A DNA stretch of 64,000 nucleotides from Isoetes taiwanensis (lineage: Eukaryota; Streptophyta; Lycopodiopsida; Isoetales; Isoetaceae): positions 62,001 to 126,000 of the forward strand of contig JAJEKV010000591.1 of the NCBI GenBank assembly GCA_021234155.1. Direction: 5' to 3'. Made by a program: the position numbers and the translations under genes. Of the stretch, positions 11,046 to 22,814 are shown one piece after another. How positions within the stretch are numbered: position 1 is the first letter of the stretch; each line of letters begins with the position of its first letter. Below the pieces are notes generated by a model. It ran no database searches. It saw only the letters and a program-made list of their open reading frames with translations, and was not told the DNA's origin.

Positions 11046-12079
11046 ACCACTCACTTTCTTTTTTTTTTAGTTGTTGTTTGGGATTTTATGCATGGTACCA
11101 TTTTTGATGTAGATTATACATACCTTTATACATACCTGTAGTTTCCATGTTCCATGTCTCGCCTCGGATGTATGGTATTCATTGTCCTCAGGATCAATTG
11201 TCAACACCATCATTCATCATTGTCCATTCAGAATTCAATTGTCAACACATGTATCATTCACAACACCCTAGAGGTTAGATCACCCCCAGCCACAACAAGC
11301 ATATCATTCACAACAACCCTCTAAGACCTCTAAGACACTATACTATACACCCTCGAGGTTACACCCTCTAGGAGGCCACCCTAGAGGTTAGATCATGTGA
11401 GCCATCATAGTGGGATATCCACCGACTTTTATTGGGACCTATCTCGCCCTTCCTTCCTCAGAATCTCCATGCACGGAAATTTCCGCTTAAAAGAGAACCC
11501 TCAATTATATCCGATTCGAGGTCGTTAGATCTCGCACCAATGTGGCTCGACTCAATTGTAGGGCATCCCCACAAGCACCACAGTCCATCCCCTTGGATGT
11601 CTCCAAAGGTTCGGCCAACAAGGCCCAATCACATGATACTTAATCACTTCTAGGTGCATCTTATATACACATGCTACTTTTGCTTCTTTGGCATGTGGGA
11701 TATTGGTGTGGGATATTAGGTTTAGGGTTTTGTATTGGACTACTCTACCATGTAAGACATAGATCCAAAATTATCAAAATTCAAACTTAACATCCTTGAT
11801 TTGAACCTAACACCTATTCATTCAATATCTATCAAATGAATAAACCAACACACCTTTTAAACATATGTTAGTTATGAATGAAACATTAATAACATAAAGT
11901 CTAAACAATAACATTATCATACAAGCAATGTAAAACACAAGTAGAAGAATACAAGATATATCAACTCATCATCATCATCATTATCTATTAAAACATCAAT
12001 ACATGAAAATCATCATCACGACAACCCAAATGGCTTTGATCTGCTCATCATCATCATCATCCGCCACAACAACAAGTGT
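11046..12079. other. No gene recognised
   Basis: Repeated short phrases such as CCCTCTAAGACC, CCCTAGAGGTTAGATCA and TATCATTCACAACA occur at 11160-11400. Otherwise there is no coding or RNA signal. Confidence 0.4.
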
Positions 12080-13800
12080 TCACTCACCATCACCATCACC
12101 ATCACCATCACCATCATCACCATCACCATCACCATCACCATCACCATCACCATCACCATCACCATCACCATCACCATCACCATCACCATCATCATCATCC
12201 GACAACATGTGGTAAGTTGGCTCGACCGTTTCTTCATCCTTAGGATCTAGAAGGTGAAATACGTGATGTCCTTTGATAGCATAATTTCCTTTCATTAGTG
12301 GAATTCTAACACCACATACTTGTGTAGAGTAAACCTTGCAGCTCCTTCTTGAGAACATAATTCATAACCTCTCTTTGAACTTGGAATTTTTTGAAGTAAG
12401 TTCCTTCTAATATACTTTCACCTTTTAAGAACCACGCTCCATTATCTTTGAAGTCTTTTTCCACTACATACTTCTCCCTTTGTACATGCAAGCAACCAAA
12501 AGTCATCCCCTTCGTGGTTGTTTTTGGTGCCGCCACCGCAAAGTAATCTCCACATCCTAACCCTTGGCCAGCAATATTAACACCGAATATAAGGGCCTTT
12601 GTGACTTTCTAACCTCAATTGCATCACAAGTAGATGAAGAAGGTGTTCAATTTCCACCCGCCTCCCACTTATTCACATATGCCGATTCTCAAAGATCTAT
12701 CCCAATGTTCATCTAAACAAAACTACAAAAGCATGAGAATCTTCGAACTCAGAATTGAGTTGTTGATCCCAAGTTGAATGCTGCATTACACTATGAATTT
12801 TTGAGTATCCTTCACCGTATGTGCTCCCCATTCCTTACGCTTCTATCGACTTCTCCCCGCTTTAACTTCCCAAAAAATCTTTTAATATCTTTCTTTTTTG
12901 TTTTTGGTTCCTCTTTAGAAGAAACTGCATCGTAAAATAACTCCTTGGCAGCCTCCACAATATCATGTGCATTCTCTATCTTAGTATCGATATAGGAGTT
13001 GGACCATTCTCGATCCATCTCTTTAATTCAAAGAAATTTTGCCATCATGTTCTCCCTTTCCGTGGTTTGAACCAAAGTAATTCCACATCATATGAATTAG
13101 AGTCCGATAAGAGTATCTAGCAATAAAATAAAATGGCCTTGCAGCTTTGAATTGTGATGCAAAGACCATCGAAAAACCCAAAGGCCTACGTGGTTTCAGT
13201 CCTTGCTCTTCCATATAATTGAAGTGCATATTAAAGCAATGCCGCATCTAATAAGGTATCATGTTTGCGGTCATCCGATATATAATAATGTGTTTTTTTT
13301 ACTACTTCACCATTCTTAGCCACATGATAAGTAATGTGGACAAGAATGGTCACCAGACGCTTGTCCAAAGATTGAGATTGCACTGTGTTCTCTTTCAATG
13401 TGTAATTTTCCGCAAAATCTACCAATCGACACTATGACATCCAAGGGAGATTATCGAAAGCATTTCACTAAACTGCTTATCTTGCCATTTGTATTTGAAA
13501 TTGTGGAGGGAAATTTTTCCAACCTCGCCTTTGAGTTTGCTTATTAGCACCGGCCGGTGTGGTCTCTTTGTATTGGTGTTTCAAAACTTTCTTAGGCTCT
13601 CCACGCTTATCCACACCTCCATGTTCATAGTCGATGTACTCCCATTTCACAACCTCCTCACTCTCTAATTCCTTGGGGCAGATTTCAAACTTCTTTATCC
13701 CACACTCACTACAAGTACCGCCAAGACAATCCTTACTATAGAATTCATCAATCTCACCCTTCCGCAAACAATACATTTCCAAAGATCACGATGTTCAGAA
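12080..13800 (-). mobile_element. Degenerate DNA-transposon protein (DDE-like transposase, superfamily uncertain)
   Basis: Minus-strand pieces in several frames read in order: a zinc-binding start KDCLGGTCSECGIKKFEICP (13700s), WEYIDYEHGG, then VDFAENYTLKENTVQSQSLD (about 13420), THYYISDDRKHDTLL, FASQFKAARPFYFIARY (about 13160), WNYFGSNHGKGEHDG (about 13060), then RFFGKLKRGEVDRSV and a C-terminal region ending in an acidic Asp-Gly repeat. I know the DFAENY / SDDRKHD / QFK / HGKGEHDG series as a widespread family of transposase-like proteins in plants, algae and animals with spaced acidic residues, but cannot name the superfamily safely. Several frame changes and stops show it is inactive. It lies on the strand opposite to the HAD/Ulp1 pieces. 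Confidence 0.65.
12085..12200. repeat. (CACCAT)n hexanucleotide repeat
   Basis: About 18 near-perfect CACCAT or CATCAC units. On the minus strand it encodes an Asp-Gly run at the end of the transposase-like frame; on the plus strand it gives an artificial Ser-Pro run. Confidence 0.95.
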
Positions 13801-14029
13801 AATCTTGCACTCACAAGTACATGACTTTGAGTGCTTCTTCCCGAATTTAGTTAAACCATCCAAAGAAAGATTTGTAACCCGACATGATGTATGCAACAAC
13901 AAGTGTTATACTCGCTAGCTTCACTACAAAACCACGGCTTCAAATTTTGAAAAGTGAAGTCTAACTTTGACATTTGGATGTTTTGCTTTGAAAGCTTTAT
14001 AGAGTTGCATCTAAGAACAAAACAATAGT

Positions 14030-14440
14030 TGATTATCAATCTCAAACCCCAAACCGCAAACATGAACCTCAAACTATAATAATGAAATTCCAAACCACAA
14101 AATAAAACAATATCCATTAGAAACCTTAAAATCACAATCTAACCTAAAACCACAATCCATCAAACCATAATCTAGACCCACAATATAATCCACAACCACA
14201 ATCACAAGAAAATTGAAACCAAAACCACATTCCAATCCAAAACCACAATCTAATCAAAACCATAATCTAGAACCACAATGTAATCTACAACCACAACCAA
14301 GTTTAAACCACAATGCAACTAATCACAATATGACTTGAACCACGCTTTAATCTAACCACAATGTAATCCAAAACCACAATCTATTCCAACCATAATGCAA
14401 TCTATCTTGGATCTAAAACTATAATATACTATCTACAATA
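14030..14440. repeat. Degenerate AACCACAATC-rich array (right, inverted)
   Basis: More than ten variants of AACCACAATCTA at irregular 15-30 base spacing, the reverse complement of the motif in the 5800-6310 array. A few more copies trail at 15310-15330 and 15650-15690. Confidence 0.7.
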
Positions 14441-14588
14441 CACAATCTATAACTGCTATAGAGGATCCGAGAAAACCGTGGATCAAACCAAGCTTGAAAG
14501 AGTAGATAGATAATAGAGTAGTAACTAACTTGGCTTTGCTCTAAGTAATGTGTAGCATGCTCTTCTCTCGATATTTCTTTCAAGTCTC

Positions 14589-15450
14589 CTAGATTTCACA
14601 TCCTTTGTGTTTGAGAGACCCTAGTATTAGAAATCCAAAAATCCTCTGCACAAGAGCAATGATGTAATCGTAAATGGAATCACATCTTCTTTCCCTTCTA
14701 TAGTACACCCATTTTCCTGAATTGCAATTTATCTCAAATTTGTCTCTCTTTGCAGTTAGCCAAATTTCTTGGATGAACATCAAGAACTTTTCCCATTTTT
14801 CTCAGAGTCGCTTTTTCTCGCTCATTGCCTATTGCCATTGCTAAACAAGATTTTTAGCAGCCATACAATCTAGACTAGTTGATTGCTTCATGATATGGAT
14901 TGAATCTCCGATATTATCTATTATGGTTGTTTTTGCTTCCAGATTCTTCAAGAGATCCCCAACTATCTCTTCCATAGCTTTATGTTCTAGTACATCAATC
15001 AATATTTTCGCTTAACTGAGATTCATTGTTTTTGTTTGCCTCAAGAATGAATTGACGGTGTTTAACACTACTCTCCTTTTGTTGCACCACTTTTATCCAA
15101 CCCATCTTGACCTCCAATCTTCACCAATGCCTCATTAGCTTTTTTTTTTTTTTTTCTCTGCCTTTGTTTCTTCAGACGCTCTTGCTCAGATTCTCTTTTT
15201 TCTCTTCTTGATATTCTTTATAGTATTGTCCACAATACTAGGATCATGACCGATTGATATATCATCTCAGATTCTCAAGATTGACACTAGAAATAGTTGC
15301 ATGTTCTAAACCACAATCTAAAACTTCCCCTGCATTGAATTTCTTTCAACAATGATCTCAAACTCACTCTAACAAATGGATCTTCATTCCGATGTTCTCG
15401 ATTTCTTCATCCGCCATATCTAAGAATACATCTTTCTCCTCCATTTTTCA
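14589..15450 (-). pseudogene. Charged coiled-coil-like relic
   Basis: Minus-strand fragments read in order as MEEKDVFLDMADEEIENIG, then a Lys/Glu/Arg-rich stretch with EQERLKKQRQRKKKKKK, then AMEEIVGDLLKNLEAKTT, and last a 64-residue open frame at 14589-14783 with EIWLTAKRDKFEINC. Stops separate the pieces. The character resembles the coiled-coil relic left of the block but I see no sequence match between them. Confidence 0.33.
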
Positions 15451-16360
15451 GAAATGTGCTTCACAATCAGACTTACCAAAATAATAATCGAAAGATTAAG
15501 CAAAAAGAATGAGGAACAAACTCCCCCCACGCTTTCCACCGCTTGAGCATTTGAAAAATTCCTCCAAAGATTAATGAAGTGGTTGGTTATTATTAGAATT
15601 ACTCATCGGTTACTGGAAAAGGCATCAACGTAATCAATGTTATACAAATTCTCAAACCACAAATGCATTTCTTAAACCACAAATACAAGCTATACTTTTA
15701 AGCTATTTGGGGGGGGACATGGGGGACACCAAAACTGATCCACTATAGCGTGAATCCACCCCATTATATAATATGGGTAGATGCCTATACTTGCACCATT
15801 ATATACATGCGTATATCCTTTTGATATAGAGTAAGTTATGCATATTTTTAGTAGCTCGTGGGAGTGGTCTAGATGTTAATTTTGATGAATTAACATGGGG
15901 AGTTAAGTGAAGATAGTATTAGGTAGATAAATAAATAGATATTATTTTAACGGCCACGTGAACCCTATAGCAGGCTATGGGGTTGGTTTATACATGTTCT
16001 AGGGCTAGTTTATTACAACTAAACTAAAGACAAATTAATAGTAAGGAAAAGCAAGGCAAAGGAAAACAATAAAGACAACCTATGGTCTAATTTAATTATG
16101 ATGCTAAAAAGGCTCGCGAAACAAAAAAGGAAAAATTCATGTAGATGTTTATAAATAGGAACTCAACTTCAATTTGCTATCTCTCTGCAAGCAGAGCTCC
16201 AGTTGAGGCGATTTTAACTTTACTCCAGAAAATAGAGGGGGGGAGGGGGAAGATGAAAAACTCGATTCTGCCATTTGTGCCATGCATCAGGATAGAAAGC
16301 GAGCAGAATTTGCTAGCTAGATCGAGATGTGCCAAATAGGGTTAACAAATAAGGCCATGC
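15451..16360. other. No gene recognised
   Basis: AT-rich sequence with a G8 run near 15711-15718 and a G-rich patch near 16242. Nothing codes convincingly. Confidence 0.4.
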
Positions 16361-18101
16361 CTACCGAAGTCGCTCACACAAGAAAAAACAATGCTCATTA
16401 CTCTCAACCCTTTGTTTACATAAAGTATGGACCATCTTGTTGGCTCTGAGACATCTATGGATCATTTGCCACCACAAAACCGCCACTTTGGAATGAAGCA
16501 ACTTATCCCATACCCATGTCCAAACACTTTTCCATTGTGGCTGAGGGACCTGAAGATGCCATCTATTAGAACGGTGACAAGTTTTCAGAATGCAGTATAC
16601 ACAGAAGAAACAAAGCGTCATGGCTTGATACCTTGATGGCAATCCCATGTAGCTACTTCAATTTGTGGGCCACAATCCTGTGGCAAGAATGCAGCAATAC
16701 GAGTCCAAATTACTCTATCCCATTTGTACAACAAGAATTTTGTTCTAAATGCTTCCCATGGCATGAGATGACCAGTCATACCAAGCTGCAATAGTGCTTA
16801 TTACATGTTTGAAATCAACACCATTAAGTATATTGCACCAAATCTTATAGTATTTCACAAGTCTTGCTATACAGTATAAAAAAACTTGTATGAGCATACC
16901 CCACAAACGAGGATTGCTATCTACGGTCCAAATCAAAGCATAACTCATGAATATGCCCATCCAATAGCTCACCCCTGAGTCACCCCCGTGTGAATATGCA
17001 CCCAAACCCAGGGGGTTTTAGGGGCATTTAATTTTTATATGTTGAATGTTAATGGTTTGTGTTGCAAAAAAATGTTTTTGGCCCCTTCGGGTCCTTAGGG
17101 ACGTCCCCCCACCCCCGTGTGAATATGCGCCCAAACCATGGGGGTTTTAGGGGGATTTTAATTTAAAAGTGTTTTATGTAATGGTTTGTGTTGTCTAATT
17201 TTTTTTTTTTTTGCCCCTTCGGGCCTTTGGAGATGGACAACATAACAACAAAAATGATATATAGCAATTGTGGAGCCTCAAAAAGGTAAACAGGGTTATT
17301 AAAGTAATTTAGAAGAGTTATCAATGGAATAAAGTACATTTTTAAGAAGATGACCGTTAGGTCATGTCATGGGATTGAACCCAAAGATATCCTTGTGCTT
17401 TTATTTTAACACTAACAACTTTGAATCAAACAATTTAAACTTAATGACATGAAGTTTGAATAGTGCAAATGTGTTTTGCTTTAGCACTAAGGCCTTTGAG
17501 TCCAACCATTTAAACTCAATGAATGTGAAGCTACATAAAACTAAGCATTTGCTTGATAATAAGAATTTAATTTGAAACTTGACTTTAAGCAAAGTCTCGA
17601 ACACTGCTCATTGCAACACGCCAAATTATATATGTTTCAAAGCTTTCTTGCCAATTCTAGTCCCTAAACATTAGACGGGCCAACAGATAAGTCATGACTA
17701 AGATCCAAATGCTAGATACATTAGTGAAAGGACAAAAATAAAGAGGCACAAACAAAAAATTTTAGAATTCAAATCAGAAAAAACTAGAATTCATTTGAGG
17801 CTTTCATCACCTGTAGCTTTTGAATTTGATCACAATAAAACAAATAGAACATAATTATTAGAAAGTCATAAAGTTTGCAACACCCATACACAAACATTTT
17901 TCAACGGAATTTAACAAAGAGCCCTTGGCCTCCATGGATTCTTGTGGTGAGAAACCAAAGTGGGAAACTTTTCTGCTTGTTAGCACAAGGATCTAGAAGC
18001 CTTGGAATTTGCTTAATAACTGCCTCAAAATCTAAAAATGCATGGTAATTTTTTGCAAGCTTCATTCGGAATGAGCCATAAAACAATATCCAATAGCGCA
18101 A
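16361..18101 (-). mobile_element. L1-type LINE fragment, C-terminal part with zf-RVT domain
   Basis: Minus-strand order: [17 protein letters not shown] (about 17960-17910), the post-RT GGxGL block; then after a repeat-filled gap PWEAFRTKFLLYKWDRVIW (about 16760-16705); then the reverse-transcriptase zinc-finger region VWTWVWDKLLHSKVAVLWWQMIHRCL (16361-16648, in two stretches), typical of plant L1 C-termini. The PWEAFRTKF block matches TWDAFRTKFMLSRWDK in the L1 at 45378-47017, so both belong to one family. Frames are broken and the RT itself is absent. Confidence 0.75.
16981..17237. repeat. Tandem 129-bp duplication
   Basis: CACCCCCGTGTGAATATGC starts at 16981 and again at 17110. Both copies run through a G-rich GGGGTTTTAGGGG patch and end in GCCCCTTCGGG. 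Copies differ mainly in the A/T-rich middle. It interrupts the L1 remnant. Confidence 0.85.
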
Positions 18102-18290
18102 TCCTGTATTAATCAGCTGGTAGGATGTGAAAGCCTACCAAACCCGCCTAAAAATTGCTGTTTTAGCATATATAACTCGGAGAGAGCTTTTCAACGCAAT
18201 AAAAATCATCTTAAACAGAGCTCTGGATCAAAAGTTATGATAAGAAATGTGTTGCCGACGGGGAAACTGCACTACGTGTGCCCTTCAAGC

Positions 18291-18488
18291 CCTTCATGTG
18301 CCCATTATGCACCACACATATAAAAAGAGGGCTTTTGTTGTGAGCCATTGGTTGTTGACCATTGAAAAAAAAAGGCTAAAATCAATGGCCCTTCATGTGC
18401 CCATTATGCACCACACGCACAAAAAAGGGGCTTTTGTTGTGAGCCATTGGTTGTTGACCATTGGAAAAAAAAGGCTAAAATCAATGGC
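18291..18488. repeat. Tandem 99-bp duplication
   Basis: Two adjacent copies (18291-18389 and 18390-18488) beginning CCTTCATGTGCCCATTATGC and ending AAAATCAATGGC, with few differences. Confidence 0.9.
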
Positions 18489-18504
18489 TCGGAAATGGTG
18501 CACT

Positions 18505-18834
18505 CTAGATGTACGCATTAGTACATTCATTTGAATACATCACGAAATCATAGGAAAACCTTAGTGAAAAGCGTACAAAAACACAAAAAGAACCCCCTGT
18601 TATTGTGCTAGATATACCAGCTGCTATCCATCGTCGTTGTGTCTTTGGATGAACAACAACACTTAGAGGCACATTCTTAGGAGTGTTCTGCAAAGGAATC
18701 CACCCGTATAAAGTAGACAACTGAAGACACACCTTAGGATTGATATGAAAAAGAGACCTAACATTGTCCCAAGCAGTAAGCAACCCCTTTAGAAAGGAAG
18801 AAGCATTAGGACACGGATGTATATGATAAAACAA
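18505..18834 (-). mobile_element. Second L1-type LINE fragment (post-RT domain)
   Basis: The 109-residue frame contains HPCPNASSFLKGLLTAWDNV and LFHINPKVCLQLSTLYGW, homologous to YPNASPS...LHVLFKINPVYVHKGVLRVGG in the plus-strand L1 at 45378-47017. In that copy this block lies between the GGLG and WDAFRTKF blocks, while here it lies upstream of GGQGLF, so this is a separate insertion from the fragment at 16361-18101. Confidence 0.65.
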
Positions 18835-18839
18835 AGCCT

Positions 18840-20024
18840 AAGGAAGGATTCTCCAAATAAACTTCTATATCATCACCTTACTTTGAAGGTGAAAATCCAA
18901 CATGACCAAAAGTATAACAAGGGGTCAAATATGACTGCTTTACTTCTTAGGGCATGAAGTCTGATTCAAGGGGAGTTCATACTATACTGGCCATACAACA
19001 TTACTGAGTGGCCCTTAAGGGATTTATTTTTTATGAAAACATACAAATGCATCATATATAAGTATGGTTTCTGTGCATTTCATATATACAAAGTCGTGGG
19101 GTAAGTTGGCAGAAGGAGAATAAATTGTATATGTATGGAAGAGCTTCTTTCGATCTGTGGATGCGAAGAGGGATTATTGGATTTCGGTTTCTACAGTGTT
19201 AAATTTAATTTCTAATACATTTGAAATAAGCATTTATATATGGGATGGATATATTTGCCATTAACAAAAATGATGTACAAGTATGGCATGGATGCAAATG
19301 TTTTGACAATATGAGACCTTATAGGAAGGGGTTTTCTATAAGGAAAAGTGTATACAAGGGGGTTTCTTCTGACCTTGTGCACGCAGATGATGTGTCCCAT
19401 ATAGCTTAGGTGCATTCCCTGGGGTCTGATTCCAAAGAAAGCCATTACTTTTCTAGAGCCTTCTAATATGATCATCTTCAATATCCTATCATTAATCTTG
19501 AGCCTAATTCTCAGAGCTACCTTTTGGAAGCTCGATTGGGTAGTGAGATATTTCTTTCTTAAGCCCTAAGTCTTTGAACTAGTTTAGTGAACTAATTGAG
19601 ACTGTCAAATTAAGTCAATATAATATGATACTCATTTATTTAATCTAATTCCTAAATATTGTGAAAGGATTATTGGTGACTAATGATGGTTTATTATGAT
19701 TCATGAGAATTTACCTTCTATAGACTATAAGCCTAATGTATAATATTTATATGGGTTTGCCTAAGTTTGGCATCGTATCATTGATGTGATCTGTATCATC
19801 GTTATTACCAAAACTACCAACCACCTATATATATTTGATGTCAATAAGTTAGAGCAAAGAATGGCCCTAACACTGTCACTACACCCAACAAGATATTGTT
19901 GTAGTACAAAGCAACTATTTGATTCATGTTGCCTCTGTTTCTGCCTTCGATTGTTCTACAATCTCTGGTATTCAATGTACTTATTTAGTTCATTCAGTTC
20001 AATAGATTAAGCCTGTCCACTTCT
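18840..20024. other. No gene recognised
   Basis: AT-rich with only short random open frames; no motif or repeat stands out. Confidence 0.4.
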
Positions 20025-20640
20025 ATGGATCTGCATTGCCTCGCCCAAGAATCTACAAAAACGTTAAGTTTAACGACCACAGAGTTGATCCTCAAAGAAG
20101 ATGATATTGATTTTGTGAAAGAGCAGCATGATCCTCCGGTTGCCAGTAGCTTGAAGAAAAGGCTTAGATCCGGCGCTCAGGAGCCTAAGATTACACCCTG
20201 TCCTAGATTTGATAAGAAAAACGTCTTTTGACAGAAGAAGAATCAGGTCATGTTCCTTGTAATTTGTCTAGGTCTAGAAAAGAGCCCAATTTGGATACGA
20301 AAAGGCATGGCTCTGTGAAGAAAAGATTGAGAAGGGTCTTGATAACGATGAATCAGAGTTTCTTTTGCCAAAGCTTCAGAGTCTGTGCACCGGAGTTCTA
20401 GATTACGTGATGTTCCTAAGTATGTTTAGTAGAAGATGAATCTGAAGGTGAGTTAAGACAGAACGAATGCAATGCAGATGAATCCTTGAAGGAAGATGAG
20501 ATTTTACAACGGAAGAGTCTGAAATCAAATCTGTCAATGAAGAGGAGGAGCAGTCGGATTTGAAGAGTTGCATGCAGCCGTTTACAGTTACAGTTAGAAC
20601 TATAGTTGGGCGCAAAAGCAAAAGTTTGCAAGCTTGCAAA
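20025..20640 (+). pseudogene. Unrecognised coding-like relic
   Basis: Hydrophilic, Lys/Glu-rich translations continue across frames: KEDDIDFVKEQHDPPVASS and KKRLRSGAQEPKITPCPRFD in the first frame to a TGA at 20229, then EEESGHVPCNLSRSRKEPNL and KRHGSVKKRLRRV in a second, then EFLLPKLQSLCTG and NEEEEQSDLKSC. The repeated KKRLR word and the steady charge pattern suggest a real but decayed nuclear-protein gene. The family is not recognised. Confidence 0.35.
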
Positions 20641-21138
20641 TGTTTCCACTGTTTGTAAACACCAAAAGTGCAAACAAGGTGTTTGCATCTGCTATTATAC
20701 TTTTACAAACAATACTTTATTGCTCACTCCTTATTGCTCATTTTTAACCATTGATCTGAACTGTAATTCCATGAATATGCCAAATCAAGGGCTGCCCATT
20801 TTACACATCAGCCCCATGTATAATTTTGTGCACCCCGTATGCCATAAATACGTACATACATATAAGGAATAAATTCATGCTATACATGTTAAGAAAACCA
20901 AAAACACCATTGCATCCACATTATACACTTATTTTCAAAACAAACGTGCCAACCAGCATGTATTCAAAACGCCATACTTTACAAAGGATCCTTGTATATT
21001 ACAGACAGTATATTACAGACATCAACAACAGCAGCCAACAAAAGTGCCCAAAGGAGCTTGAAGACGAAGCTCCATGGTCTGCACCGCAAGAGAACAGAAA
21101 AGCAGCATAAACCATAACCTAAACCACATCCACATGAG
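20641..21138. other. No gene recognised
   Basis: Only short frames. This could be the 3' flank of the minus-strand gene to the right; no polyadenylation signal is assigned. Confidence 0.35.
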
Positions 21139-22320
21139 CTATGGCAAGCGCTTCAAGCCTGCATGGTTCGAAAGTAAGTCTTCCCAAGACGCTCCAGCGC
21201 ATTGTTGTGCTTTATCAGGAGAACCCGCATCAAACTCATGTAACCACGAAAAACCCTGCGCTGCTTCAAAGAGATTTTCAGATCTTCCATATCCAGGCAA
21301 TGCAATGCCCTCATCCAAGCATTGAACGGTGTTTCCCAAAACTGTTCGGCATTCCTTAATACTCATCATGGTCTCTTTTGCCAGCAAATCTACATCTACA
21401 TGGAGGTGAAAGCATTCAGACCTATTCTCATCTGCAATATGGGTGTACTTCTCAATCTCTTCATCCGACTCTGTATCTACATTCACAAGGGGGCTGAAAA
21501 CAACATCCCTATCGCCCTCGCTCATAGCGTTCCCAACATCTTTAACTGCGCCTACATAAAAGCCAAACACTTTGTACATGAGAAAATGAAAAGGGGGACC
21601 TCTACTTACCAATCTCCAAAACTAAGCAGGATATAAGAACGGCAGCCAGCCAAGGGTGTGTCTGCAGGGGCCTCAATTGCTTCATCTCCACATTCTTGGC
21701 TGTTATCTTCCTCATTGGCACGATCTTCTTGGACACCAACCACAACCTCGGCATCCCAAAATCTTCTCCTACGCTTTCCAATCCGTTCAACTGGAACTAT
21801 TCCAGGGGGAAGGCCATAGACAACGCTTCTAACATCACCATGAGAGGCATGCTTTGGATTGAGAGTTAGACGCCACGCAGCCTCCACGCGCTGCTCTGAA
21901 ATAAATGATGTATTTGATGGAAGCACCCAAGCACCACTCAACACAAATTTCTCAGTGCGAAGCATGTTGCAAACAGTTTGAATCAAAGATGCAGTCAGTT
22001 GGCGCTTTCCATGGTAGGCTTGGAAATGCTTAGCCTTTGCAAACAAGTTCCTGTTATCAAGTGTGACGCAATTCTTGATATCACCAGCACCATAAAGTGC
22101 ATATGAATCCTTTCCACGTTCAATCTGCTCAGCAGTGACGGCCTTCATATGATGCCTATGATGCATCTTCCCCATGTCCTTGAGACAAGATCCCAAAGAT
22201 GCCCATAAAGTAGCATAAAGGCGGCTTTGTATCCTCAATTGCCTTGCAAAGAATAACGCCACCAGCTGGCTTGTGAGTGTCCCATCCCAAATATTTCTTC
22301 AGTCTTGCATTCACAGCTAT
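21139..22320 (-). CDS. Unknown protein gene, probably at least two exons, possibly frameshifted
   Basis: A 218-residue frame (21606-22262) is followed by a 157-residue frame (21139-21612). Between them GTAAGT at 21609-21604 and TTTTATGTAG ending at 21552 would give a 58-base intron. The long frame has a basic middle (ERIGKRRRRFWDAEVVV) and an acidic tail (DRANEEDNSQECGDEAIE). The second part is acidic (VDTESDEEIEKY) and ends HAGLKRLP. Upstream of 22262 another frame continues a plausible protein (RLKKYLGWDTHKPAGGVILC), so a frame change lies near 22240. Also, the intron joins in phase with a different upstream frame than the long one. The length and absence of low complexity argue for real coding. 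The family is not recognised; a host gene or a transposon protein are both possible. Confidence 0.45.
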
Positions 22321-22329
22321 GGGGCTTCA

Positions 22330-22814
22330 TCAGTTGAATATTATTATGTTGGTGTGATATTTTGAGTATGAGTATGTGAGTCTATCTGCTATCTCAATTT
22401 CTCTAATTTCAAATAAAGTTTATGAATTGGTGTAAGAATTTATGATAGAATGATTATGTTGGTGATGTATGATGCCAGTTGAATGAGGCTTAGCCTATCT
22501 CATATACCTTGAGATTTGCTTCTGTTCTTGTAGTTATCTTCAGTTTTCAATTTGAGCCATGAAAATTTCTCTTAAAATAAATGAAAATTATGGCATGGAA
22601 ATTGTTCAAACCCTAATCAAGTTTGGCCAGAAGTTAGTTGTTTCAGGTCACTAAACTGCAAGAAAACATATCATGCTACACATCAACGAAAAGCACTTTC
22701 AGAATACTTTTTGGCACTATAAATGACGCATCAATCCAACACTCCATTAAGGAGTTATGATAATTTTTGTGAAGAGTATTGAAGAAGTGCTTGAACCCGA
22801 TTCCTCATACTCTT
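22330..22814. other. No gene recognised
   Basis: AT-rich spacer between the unknown gene and the 3' end of the GC-rich LINE. Confidence 0.4.

Noticed and set aside
12003-12215. Plus-strand Ser-Pro repeat ORF resembling an extensin
   Set aside because: It is the translation of the (CACCAT)n simple repeat; the minus strand continues a recognisable transposase-like frame.
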